A stretch of 64,000 nt of DNA from Sulfuricurvum sp. (GTDB taxonomy: Bacteria; Campylobacterota; Campylobacteria; Campylobacterales; Sulfurimonadaceae), in assembly GCA_030692765.1 (NCBI GenBank), contig JAUYUB010000018.1, positions 62,001-126,000 on the forward strand, in the 5' to 3' direction. Under the pieces are notes generated by a model. The model worked only from the letters and a program-made list of their open reading frames with translations. It had not been told where the DNA came from and searched no databases. Of this stretch, positions 30,293-37,118 are shown in pieces; within the stretch, counting starts at the first letter, position 1, and every line of letters starts with the position of its first letter. Made by a program: the position numbers and the translations under genes.

Positions 30293-30547
30293 ATGAGTAA
30301 AAATGAAGTCAGTCAAAGTCTATTAAATCATTATCTTCAACCACAAAAAGTAAAGAGCACTTCACTCAAATCCCTTAAAAGTACTAAAAAAACAGGAAAT
30401 ACACTCGATGAGTTTTATTCAGAAGTCAGAACTAAAAAAAACAACTCGATGATTGAGAATATCTTTAATGGTAAAAATGCGACACAAATCGAAATGATTA
30501 TGATTCAAAACCGTAAACTTATCGAAAATAACTATACCAAACGTTAA
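30293..30547 (+). CDS. Small hydrophilic protein, function unknown
   Basis: 84 residues, Lys/Asn/Ser-rich, with no membrane segment or cysteine. The second half is probably helical. It follows recO by 52 bp on the same strand and is convergent with the Rrf2 gene. I recognise no family. It could be a real small protein or a spurious frame; the ATG with AAAGAG upstream and the position behind recO favour real. Confidence 0.5.
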   Translation: MSKNEVSQSLLNHYLQPQKVKSTSLKSLKSTKKTGNTLDEFYSEVRTKKNNSMIENIFNGKNATQIEMIMIQNRKLIENNYTKR

Positions 30548-30558
30548 GCTGTAACACT

Positions 30559-30963
30559 CTATATTTCGTAAAAATGCGGCTGATAGGCCTGATCCAATTC
30601 GGATAATTTTAAACCGAATAAGGCTTGCATCTTTACTTCGATTTCTTTCCAAAAATATTCCAATATTAAACTCGATCCAACATTTCCTTCGATCTTGTAA
30701 AATGGCCCTTCTAAGGCTTCAATGATCTCAATAACCTCAATTTCATGTGCAGGTCGTGCCAGTTTATAACCACCCGATGCCCCCCGTATACTCAAAACTA
30801 AATTCTGACGGCGCATAATGGAGAGCAGCTGCTCCAAATAGCCATGTGATATCTGGGTCATTGCCGCAATTTCTTTGACTTGCATGGTACGCCCATTTAT
30901 TGCATGTGATAAAACATGCATTGCTGCCAGCCCGTAAATAGCTTTTGAAGATAACGCTGCCAT
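30559..30963 (-). CDS. Rrf2-family transcriptional regulator without cysteines
   Basis: 134 residues. The winged-helix N-terminus is clear: SSKAIYGLAAMHVLSHA, then ISHGYLEQLLSIMRRQNLVLSIRGASGGYKLARP. The protein has no cysteine, so it cannot hold the three-Cys iron-sulfur cluster of IscR or NsrR and must sense something else or act structurally. It overlaps the DUF4395 gene by one base, suggesting it regulates that operon. Confidence 0.88.
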   Translation of the reverse strand: MAALSSKAIYGLAAMHVLSHAINGRTMQVKEIAAMTQISHGYLEQLLSIMRRQNLVLSIRGASGGYKLARPAHEIEVIEIIEALEGPFYKIEGNVGSSLILEYFWKEIEVKMQALFGLKLSELDQAYQPHFYEI

Positions 30964-31406
30964 TATTCAAAGCCCTTTGGATACAGTTTTCTGGCTATGC
31001 CATAGACTTTACATGCGATGCAATAATCAAATAAAAGATCTAAAACAACACAAGTGATAAAAATTCCGGCAACAATCCATATCCCTAAAACCAATCCAAA
31101 GAAATCAAATCCTAACATTGCGATTGTAAAAACCAAACCAAATATCGCCGCTAACCGCTTTGCACCGGCATCTTCAAGACGTGTTGGAAGATTTAAAAGT
31201 CTTTTAATAAAACACGAAGTTCTAAAAATCGGGCTAAACCCTTTATGCATACTCAAGCGAAGTATAAAATCTATAATTATCAAGATTAAAATAATTTTTT
31301 GCATAGTTAACAAATAAGCAATCACTCCGATTGAAACGGCAACTGCACTTATTTTGCTAATATTAGCATCGACCTGTCTAAAAAGTAATGGACATGCTTG
31401 CGACAT
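30963..31406 (-). CDS. DUF4395-like membrane protein
   Basis: 147 residues. It begins CPLLFRQVDANISKISA, the cysteine-bearing opening typical of DUF4395, then has four hydrophobic helices (about 20-52 as a pair, 85-125 as a pair) and a CIAC pair near the end (about 130-133). The cysteines facing the membrane suggest redox or sulfur chemistry, but no reaction is known. It is co-transcribed with the Rrf2 regulator. Confidence 0.75.
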   Translation of the reverse strand: MSQACPLLFRQVDANISKISAVAVSIGVIAYLLTMQKIILILIIIDFILRLSMHKGFSPIFRTSCFIKRLLNLPTRLEDAGAKRLAAIFGLVFTIAMLGFDFFGLVLGIWIVAGIFITCVVLDLLFDYCIACKVYGIARKLYPKGFE

Positions 31407-31498
31407 AATGATTCCTTATCAATTTGCACCATTATATAGAGCACAAAGTCTAAAGTCAAGTATCCATACTAGTTTACTAGTGTATATGATCATGAAGT

Positions 31499-32869
31499 TT
31501 ATCTTTGTATCGCGTCACTCTCTTTTACCCATAAGTTTTCTCCCTCACCAACCCCTTGAAAGACGCGATTAACAAAATATCCTGTGATATGGACCCATCC
31601 GTTGCCGGCACTGCTCCCAGTAAAAGAACGGCGTGCTTCCCAGGTATCAATTACTCGCCCGTTTGGAGCGTTGAAAATAGATCCATTATTGGCCATACGA
31701 TATACGCCAGATGATTTTTTAGAACTGCTGGATGTAGTTTCTACCGCCACAGGGGCTTTTTTAACTGCCGGTGCCACAATCGCTTTAGCAACACTACGTT
31801 TTGATGTAAATGCAACTGGAGCCAAAGGTGGAAGTGGCTCCATAGCCCCTTTTCGTTTTACTGTTGTTTTAGCTAAATCATGTGTAAGTTTAAGATTCAA
31901 CGTTTTTGCCCGCTCTAACTCCAATGCCAGCTTATCCATTTTACGTCGGGTGTTTTCATCAACGATCGGTTTTTCCACTATGACTGTTTTAGTCACCACT
32001 TTTTCTATTGGGCGATCTTTATAAACAACTTTTTCGACCACTTTTTCTTTGGGTATCGGACGGTCTTTGTAAACTACTTTTTCCTGTGTCACAATACGGT
32101 CTTTATAGACCACTTTTTCGACTACTTTTTCTTTTTGTGTCGGACGATCTTTGTAAACAACTTTTTCGATCACTTTTTCAACAGGACGGTCTTTATAGAC
32201 GATTATTTGCTTCGTTACTATACGGTCTTTGTATATCACAGAAGGCTGCTGTATCGGTGTTTTAGGAGGTGGACTTCGTAACTGAGTAATGACTGAATTG
32301 GCAGCATTCAATTGCAATTGCAGCGCCTTTATTTTTTCTGTCGGCTCAACAACCCTGGTTACTATTTTTTCAGTAGTTGAGACTTTTGCAGGCTGTCCTT
32401 GTAGTTTGCTAAGGTCCGCTTTGGCTACCATTAGCTCTTGACGCATCTTCACTATCGATGAACTTCCGCCTCTGAGTTCCTTTTGTGCAAGCGCAAGCTC
32501 ACTCTTGACCGTTACCAATGCTTTTTTTAGCATTTCACGTTCTTGCCCAGTAACATTTTGTGTATGCAATTGAGCTATAAGGCTTTTATTACGGGCATTG
32601 GTCTCACGAAAGGAACGATCACGTAAAAGCATTGTCTGTTCAAGACTCTTGATCACTCCATTTTTTCGATTGATTTCGATTAAAAGTTTTTTATTTTTAT
32701 CACCATATTGTGCCAATATTTTCGAATCAGACCCTTTTATATCTTGACTCGCACGACATTCTTCATATCTTTGACGCAAGTTACTCACTTCTTGCAATAT
32801 AGACTGAGGATCTCCGCCAGCCCCCATAAGGATACTTATTGTGCATAAAGAGAGTAAAATAATTTTCAA
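31499..32869 (-). CDS. Exported coiled-coil protein with YKDR repeats and C-terminal SH3-like domain
   Basis: 456 residues. A signal peptide (1-17, MKIILLSLCTISILMGA) is followed by a coiled coil (about 22-200). A charged repeat tract at 211-300 carries six VYKDR units with EKVVEK spacers. A further helix, an Ala/Pro/Ser-rich linker (about 345-388) and a beta-rich SH3-like domain (about 390-456, ending ENLWVKESDAIQR) follow. SH3-like domains often bind peptidoglycan, so a periplasmic spacer protein anchored to the wall is a plausible guess. It overlaps trmA by 4 bp. Function unknown. Confidence 0.78.
   Translation of the reverse strand: MKIILLSLCTISILMGAGGDPQSILQEVSNLRQRYEECRASQDIKGSDSKILAQYGDKNKKLLIEINRKNGVIKSLEQTMLLRDRSFRETNARNKSLIAQLHTQNVTGQEREMLKKALVTVKSELALAQKELRGGSSSIVKMRQELMVAKADLSKLQGQPAKVSTTEKIVTRVVEPTEKIKALQLQLNAANSVITQLRSPPPKTPIQQPSVIYKDRIVTKQIIVYKDRPVEKVIEKVVYKDRPTQKEKVVEKVVYKDRIVTQEKVVYKDRPIPKEKVVEKVVYKDRPIEKVVTKTVIVEKPIVDENTRRKMDKLALELERAKTLNLKLTHDLAKTTVKRKGAMEPLPPLAPVAFTSKRSVAKAIVAPAVKKAPVAVETTSSSSKKSSGVYRMANNGSIFNAPNGRVIDTWEARRSFTGSSAGNGWVHITGYFVNRVFQGVGEGENLWVKESDAIQR
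31970..32239 (-). repeat. Coding repeat: six VYKDR-type units
   Basis: In the exported coiled-coil protein, residues 211-300 contain six copies of V(V/I)YKDR(P/I) spaced by 10-16 residues and linked by KEKVVEK or VTQEK. The DNA repeats less exactly than the protein, so the pattern is kept by selection or is an old expansion. Confidence 0.85.
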
Positions 32870-33981
32870 GACAAGACCTTTCGGGTAAGTTTTACCCCTA
32901 CTTCTAAATGATGTGTATAGGGAAACTGATCAAATAATGCCATAGATTCTATTGTATGTGTAGCACTAAGAAGTTCAAGGTCTCGCAGAAGTGTCTCAGG
33001 ATTACATGAAATGTACAGAAGATTATCAAAACGGCTTGCGAAAGTACACGGCTCTTCACCTAAACCGCTGCGAGGAGGATCCACAAATAGTGTCTTCAAC
33101 TCATAATCACTGAAATTTTCACCATTAATACGTTTATAGACTCTTGTCTGATCCAGTGCCTGGGTAAAATCTTCCGCACTTAAGCGGACAAAATGGATAT
33201 TCTCAACTTGGTTTAGTTCCATATTGCGTTTTGCAGCAACGATAGAAGGTTTTGAGATCTCTGTTGCTAACACACGGTTAAATTTTGCGGCAAAAGGGAT
33301 CGTAAAATTCCCCGCACCACAATACAGTTCAAGTAGATCTCCACCAATGTTGTCGAATTGAAAGAGTGACCACTCAATCATCTTTTCATTAACCTGTGTA
33401 TTAGGCTGCGTAAAACTGTTTTCTATATGGACATAACGATAATCTCTATCCCCTATTCTCAGTGTCTCAGTCACATAATCCTGAGAAAGGATGAGTTTTT
33501 GTTTGCGGCTGCGTCCGATGATATGAATGCCCAGTTTTGCAGCAATTGCCTTGGCCGTTTCCTGCCACTGCTCATCCAATGCTCGGTGATACAATAAACT
33601 GGCCACCACTTCCCCTGCTTGGGTAGAGAGAAAATCGATACCAAAGAGCTTATGCTCGATCTTCGCATCACATATGGCATCCAGCAAAGGGGTCATGACG
33701 TTGGCAATGGGTTGTGAGACGATCGAGCAACTGTTAATCTTTACCGAACCTTGCTTGTCCATACGACTCATTGCATACGATACGGTCCCCTCATCATGAT
33801 AGATCTTGAACTCACTTCGATAGCGGTAACGTTCTTGTTGCGAAGCAAACAGATCGATCTTTCCCTGATAATAGGGAGCAAAACTTTCCATGATCGAAGT
33901 GCTTTTAACATTCAGCTGTTCATCGTATCCACTCTCATAAATACGGCAGCTGCCGCATACTCCAAAATATTCACACTGCAT
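32866..33981 (-). CDS. trmA: tRNA (uracil-5-)-methyltransferase TrmA
   Basis: 371 residues from the ATG at 33981, chosen because AAGGG lies 5 bases upstream and it avoids running into fliP; a frame starting at 34032 adds 17 unlikely residues. A cysteine cluster CEYFGVCGSC opens the protein. The SAM site LELYCGAGNFTIPFA is near 215 and the catalytic segment YISCNPETL near 330. It makes m5U54 in tRNA. It begins 8 bp after the fliP stop. Confidence 0.93.
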   Translation of the reverse strand: MQCEYFGVCGSCRIYESGYDEQLNVKSTSIMESFAPYYQGKIDLFASQQERYRYRSEFKIYHDEGTVSYAMSRMDKQGSVKINSCSIVSQPIANVMTPLLDAICDAKIEHKLFGIDFLSTQAGEVVASLLYHRALDEQWQETAKAIAAKLGIHIIGRSRKQKLILSQDYVTETLRIGDRDYRYVHIENSFTQPNTQVNEKMIEWSLFQFDNIGGDLLELYCGAGNFTIPFAAKFNRVLATEISKPSIVAAKRNMELNQVENIHFVRLSAEDFTQALDQTRVYKRINGENFSDYELKTLFVDPPRSGLGEEPCTFASRFDNLLYISCNPETLLRDLELLSATHTIESMALFDQFPYTHHLEVGVKLTRKVLS

Positions 33982-33989
33982 ACGTACCC

Positions 33990-34724
33990 TTACTTGACGC
34001 TGGCGATCAGGTTGCCGATGAGAAGATTCCACCCATCGACCATAATAAAGACCAAAATTTTAAACGGCATCGAGATCATAACGGGCGGTAACATCATCAT
34101 ACCCATAGACATCAAGATGGAAGCAACAACCATATCAATGACCAAAAATGGCAAGAAGAGCAAAAACCCAATCTCAAAAGCCGTTTTTAGCTCACTGATG
34201 ACGAAGGCTGGAATAACGATTGTAAGTGGCACTTCTTTGATCGATTGAGGGTTTTGCATATGCCGGATACGCAAGAACAAGGCTAGATCTTTTTCTCTCG
34301 TATTGCGCACCATGAAGTTTTTAAACGGATCAGTTGTCTTTTCAAAAGCTTCGTCGTAGGAGATAAGATTCTCACTGTACGGTTTTATCCCCTCATCATA
34401 CGCTTTGGTAGCAACGGGTTCCATCACAAATATCGTGAGAATAAGCGCCAACATGACCAAAAGCTGCGTAGGTGGGACTTGCTGTGTTCCCAATGCCTGA
34501 CGCAAAAATCCAAATACGATAACAAATCGGGTAAACGTGGTCATTACAAGGACCAAACTCGGTGCTAAGAACAACACGGTGAGCATCATCAAAACATTGA
34601 GTGAACTGACCATCTGAGCGGGAGTATCAGGAGAGGCTAAGTTGAAGCTCATGCTTGGAACAGGGTTACTGGCCGCAAAAACTGTAGCGCCCATCCAAAG
34701 CATAACAATTAATAAACGAGCCAA
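33990..34724 (-). CDS. fliP: Flagellar export-gate protein FliP
   Basis: 244 residues. The chain has an N-terminal signal-like helix, a periplasmic loop, and the FliP membrane core (LTVLFLAPSLVLVMTTFTRFVIVFGFLRQALGTQQVPPTQLL and the C-terminal VASILMSMGMMMLPPVMISMPFKILVF). It forms the entry pore of the flagellar type III system with FliQ and FliR. The start is TTG at 34724 behind an AGGGG site. A TATTAT at 34757-34762 (minus strand) may be its -10. Confidence 0.96.
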   Translation of the reverse strand: MARLLIVMLWMGATVFAASNPVPSMSFNLASPDTPAQMVSSLNVLMMLTVLFLAPSLVLVMTTFTRFVIVFGFLRQALGTQQVPPTQLLVMLALILTIFVMEPVATKAYDEGIKPYSENLISYDEAFEKTTDPFKNFMVRNTREKDLALFLRIRHMQNPQSIKEVPLTIVIPAFVISELKTAFEIGFLLFLPFLVIDMVVASILMSMGMMMLPPVMISMPFKILVFIMVDGWNLLIGNLIASVK

Positions 34725-34869
34725 ATAACCACCCCTGAAAGTCTTTTAAGTAGGCGATAATACCACAAAGTATGTGTAGTTCTCGATTAAATGAGAGAGA
34801 TTTTTTTTAATTTTTTATCATCTGTTTTAAAATTGGCTTAAAATCCCTTTTTGAGTACTTTTGTGAATA

Positions 34870-35136
34870 TCATGCTTCCAGTCGAATTTTTCCTGTAGCG
34901 TATTGATGCACTAACGAGGAAATAATCGTTTGATAAGGGATACCAGTTTCCTGAGCTTTATTTTTGATAATAGTCACATCTCCGAGACTGAGACGGATTG
35001 TAATATTTTTTGATTTAGACAAATACTCTTTTGAAGCTTTACGAGCCAATGCAATCTCTTCATCAGCATCTACGCTTCGTACAAGCTCATCATTTTCTAT
35101 AGCGTTTAAAATCGCCATTTCTTCTGTATCAAACAT
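34870..35136 (-). CDS. Antitoxin of a BrnT-like toxin-antitoxin pair (CopG/BrnA-like)
   Basis: 88 residues. An acidic N-terminus (FDTEEMAILNAIENDE) is followed by a ribbon-helix-helix-like C-terminus (KNITIRLSLGDVTIIKNKAQETGIPYQTIISSLVHQYATGK). This is the layout of COG5304-type antitoxins that pair with COG2929/BrnT toxins. It overlaps the toxin by 8 bp and follows it, so the order is toxin first. It probably binds the toxin and represses the operon at the palindrome near 35428. Confidence 0.85.
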   Translation of the reverse strand: MFDTEEMAILNAIENDELVRSVDADEEIALARKASKEYLSKSKNITIRLSLGDVTIIKNKAQETGIPYQTIISSLVHQYATGKIRLEA

Positions 35137-35404
35137 TATTATCTCCTTTGTACATTTTTTTAGCTTTTCGGCTTGGGATGATTGTCTTCAAAAATATCCC
35201 TTCATCATTGCGAATAAATGGAACGAGATAGACATAACCCAATGCTTCAACAACATAGATTTTTTGTTCAGGATAGTTAGCTTGATCTGGATGATCATAG
35301 ACATCCAAAACTTTCCCAGAATCCATGGCTGAAATGATTTCTTCAAATCCAATTCCTCTGTTTTGTTTGAGGAGGTCATTTTTCTCTTTTCCATAGGTAA
35401 TCAA
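35129..35404 (-). CDS. BrnT-family (DUF497) ribonuclease-type toxin
   Basis: 91 residues. The family pattern is visible: KEKNDLLKQNRGIGFEEIISAM, then VLDVYDHPDQANYPEQKIYVVEALGYVYLVPF and the closing IIPSRKAKKMY. BrnT toxins adopt a RelE-like RNase fold. The start is TTG at 35404 with AAAGG about 6 bases upstream. It is the first gene of the pair and sits at the edge of the REP/RAYT island. Activity is inferred from family. Confidence 0.85.
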   Translation of the reverse strand: MITYGKEKNDLLKQNRGIGFEEIISAMDSGKVLDVYDHPDQANYPEQKIYVVEALGYVYLVPFIRNDEGIFLKTIIPSRKAKKMYKGDNNV

Positions 35405-35414
35405 AACAAACCTT

Positions 35415-35441
35415 TATAATATACATACAATGTATTATATA
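35415..35441 (-). promoter_or_regulatory. Candidate operator and promoter of the toxin-antitoxin pair
   Basis: An inverted repeat ATACAT-ACA-ATGTAT (35421-35435) lies 17 bases before the toxin TTG, flanked by further near-symmetric AT bases. A TATAAT on the minus strand (35434-35439) overlaps it, so antitoxin binding would block transcription. Confidence 0.55.
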
Positions 35442-35499
35442 CCAATTCAAATAAAGTAAAGATGATTTTTTATGAATAAAAAATATAGCTAAATAAAAC

Positions 35500-35526
35500 T
35501 TGTTTAAAAATATGTTTAGGTATGAT
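35500..35526 (+). promoter_or_regulatory. Promoter of the disrupted small exported-protein gene
   Basis: TTGTTT (35500-35505) and TATGAT (35521-35526) with a 15-base spacer form a plausible vegetative promoter. An AAAGGC site (35543-35548) and a GTG start at 35556 follow in order. Confidence 0.5.
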
Positions 35527-35555
35527 CTCTGGATTTTTCTACTAAAGGCATTAGT

Positions 35556-35721
35556 GTGATCAAAAAAATACTCTTAGTTTTATTGTATGCATTCCCACTC
35601 AGAGAGTGGGAACGAGAGAATGGGAGTAGCGTATTCAGCCGACATTACCAAAGTCGCAACTCAGTTTGATTCGTTTATGGCCGAGTGGTCGGGAAATAAT
35701 TTTAAAAGAATGGGTGTGTAG
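35556..35721 (+). pseudogene. Small exported-protein gene interrupted by a REP hairpin
   Basis: A GTG start with promoter and Shine-Dalgarno opens a signal-peptide core (MIKKILLVLL). The frame then enters the hairpin repeat and stops at 35667-35669. The hairpin is followed, in a frame shifted by one base, by GVAYSADITK and a short tail ending FKRMGV before TAG at 35719-35721. Removing 34 or 37 bases restores one signal peptide with an AYSA-like cleavage site. So the repeat appears inserted in the signal-peptide coding region. The short remaining mature part (about 26 residues) suggests the 3' end is also lost. I do not recognise the family. Confidence 0.5.
35581..35618 (+). repeat. REP hairpin copy 1 (forward)
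   Basis: CATTCCCACTC (35590-35600), loop AGA, and GAGTGGGAACG (35604-35614) pair with one A-C mismatch. The 5' flank TATTGTATG and the 3' flank AGAG are shared with the other copies. It is in opposite orientation to copy 2. Confidence 0.88.
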
Positions 35722-35724
35722 TTT

Positions 35725-36357
35725 ATGGAAAATAAAAACAAAGTATTTAAATTACCAAAAGATAGAGAAGGTTATATACAAAGTCTGATTTTTCTCGTTG
35801 CAGCAAGTTTGATAATGCTTTATGCAATTATCAATGGATGGAATGGAACTATATTGGATAAATTGGCGGTTTTTTTATTTGGTGTAGTTCCTATAATTGT
35901 TATGCATGACAAAATACATCAATTGATTTCAATTAATTCAATTGAAATCAATGAAGATGAGTTATTAACAAAAAAATATACTTCAGTAGTAGCTTCATCT
36001 AAAATAGCTGATCTTGCAACAAAGATAAGCATAGGAATAGATGGCGCGATTGAAAGGTCATTTTATAATTTATTAAATAATCAGAAACTGTTTACATACA
36101 AAGAAAAAGACATGGGAAGAGAAGAATCAAGTTTATTTTTAGAGCAATTAAGTTTACTTGCACATTGTGATTTGGACTTATTATCTGAATCAACACATGG
36201 GCAGGTTATTCCAGTAAGTAATAATAATAATTCGCAAAAAGCAGTAGAGATGAATGCAGAGTATGTGTATAAAAAAGTGGCTTTTAATCAATGGAGTTGG
36301 ATTTTAATTCCAGCAGTTGTTTTATTAATAATTTTTACTTTAATTGTAATTAAATAG
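35725..36357 (+). CDS. Membrane protein of unknown function between inverted REP hairpins
   Basis: 210 residues. Two N-terminal helices (about 18-38 and 43-60), a hydrophilic middle of about 125 residues, and one C-terminal helix (about 190-209). The codons are strongly A/T-ended, more than in the neighbouring housekeeping genes, which suggests transfer. No known domain is recognised. The ribosome site is weak. It lies between REP copies 1 and 2, which face each other, and upstream of the RAYT gene. Confidence 0.7.
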   Translation: MENKNKVFKLPKDREGYIQSLIFLVAASLIMLYAIINGWNGTILDKLAVFLFGVVPIIVMHDKIHQLISINSIEINEDELLTKKYTSVVASSKIADLATKISIGIDGAIERSFYNLLNNQKLFTYKEKDMGREESSLFLEQLSLLAHCDLDLLSESTHGQVIPVSNNNNSQKAVEMNAEYVYKKVAFNQWSWILIPAVVLLIIFTLIVIK

Positions 36358-36377
36358 GAGACTCTAATATGTCATCA

Positions 36378-36414
36378 CTCGTTCCCACTCTCCTGAGTGG
36401 GAATGCATACAATA
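36378..36414 (-). repeat. REP hairpin copy 2 (reverse)
   Basis: On the minus strand this reads TATTGTATGCATTCCCACTC, loop AGGA, then GAGTGGGAACGAG. The first 20 bases are identical to copy 1 (35581-35600). It lies 21 bases past the stop of the unknown membrane gene and 36 bases before the RAYT start. Confidence 0.9.
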
Positions 36415-36449
36415 TAAGTACTCACATTTAGAAGAGCAAGGAAAACCAG

Positions 36450-36983
36450 ATGGGTAGAAGCAGATATAAAATACACGAACCAACTTTTCCTCATTTTGTT
36501 ACATGTACAGTATTGCATTGGATACCGATTTTTACCCGTATTGAAACGACAGAGATTATCTTCAACTCTCTAAAATATCTTCAAGAACATCATAACTTCA
36601 AACTCTATGCGTATGTTATTCTCGAAAATCATCTGCACATGGTTGCACAAAGTGATGATTTGTCTAAAAGTATGGAGAGTTTTAAAAAATACACTGCTAG
36701 ACAGATCATCGATTTACTCAAATCACGAAACGTCACCACTATCCTCGATCAACTTGCTTTTTATAAAAAAGCACACAAAGAAGACCGAGAGTATCAGTTA
36801 TGGCAAGAGGGGATAGCACCCAAACTTATCCAAAGTGATACCATGATGATAGAAAGAATCAACTATATCCACCTAAATCCGGTTAAACGAGGATATGTTG
36901 ATGAAGCAAAACATTGGCGGTATAGCAGTGCAAGGGATTATGAAGAGAATGTTGGATTGATTGACGTGGAACGCTTTTGGTGA
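36450..36983 (+). CDS. REP-associated tyrosine transposase (RAYT, IS200-like Y1 family)
   Basis: 177 residues, one Y1/HUH transposase domain. The metal-binding HLH is at 61-63 (ENHLHMVAQ) and the candidate nucleophile is Y81 (KKYTARQI). The RAYT-type tail INYIHLNPVKRGYV with HWRYSSARDY is at about 136-163. RAYTs cut and rejoin single-stranded DNA at REP hairpins and are usually single-copy genes not flanked by IS ends. REP copies 2 and 3 lie 36 bp upstream and 13 bp downstream. All motifs look intact. Confidence 0.93.
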   Translation: MGRSRYKIHEPTFPHFVTCTVLHWIPIFTRIETTEIIFNSLKYLQEHHNFKLYAYVILENHLHMVAQSDDLSKSMESFKKYTARQIIDLLKSRNVTTILDQLAFYKKAHKEDREYQLWQEGIAPKLIQSDTMMIERINYIHLNPVKRGYVDEAKHWRYSSARDYEENVGLIDVERFW

Positions 36984-36990
36984 TTTGTAT

Positions 36991-37025
36991 GTATGCATTC
37001 CCACTCATGAGAGTGGGAATGAGAG
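36991..37025 (+). repeat. REP hairpin copy 3 (forward)
   Basis: A perfect 11-bp stem, CATTCCCACTC (36996-37006) and GAGTGGGAATG (37011-37021), with loop ATGA. The 5' flank is GTATG and the 3' flank AGAG. It begins 8 bases past the RAYT stop, before glmU. Confidence 0.92.
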
Positions 37026-37030
37026 GAGGA

Positions 37031-37045
37031 GAGTGGAAACGAGAG
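37031..37045 (+). repeat. Right-arm fragment of a fourth REP
   Basis: GAGTGGAAACGAGAG differs by one base from the right arm and flank of copy 1 (35604-35618). It has no left arm, so it is a partial or decayed copy next to copy 3. Confidence 0.65.
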
Positions 37046-37118
37046 GGAACTACATACCTTATTCTATGAATTATCAAAAATCTGCTAAAATTACAATAAT
37101 TTACTCATAGGAGCCCTT

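Noticed and set aside
34790-34812. TCTC...GAGA with a T-run as a terminator
   Set aside because: The stem is four pairs; the T-run is in a generally AT-rich gap between the antitoxin and fliP.
36450-36983. Ordinary IS200/IS605 insertion
   Set aside because: The tail INYIHLNPVKRGYV and REP-type hairpins indicate a RAYT; no tnpB and no typical IS200 end structure is present.
35581-37047. CRISPR-like array
   Set aside because: The repeats are palindromic, unevenly spaced by hundreds of bases, and in both orientations, with no cas genes.
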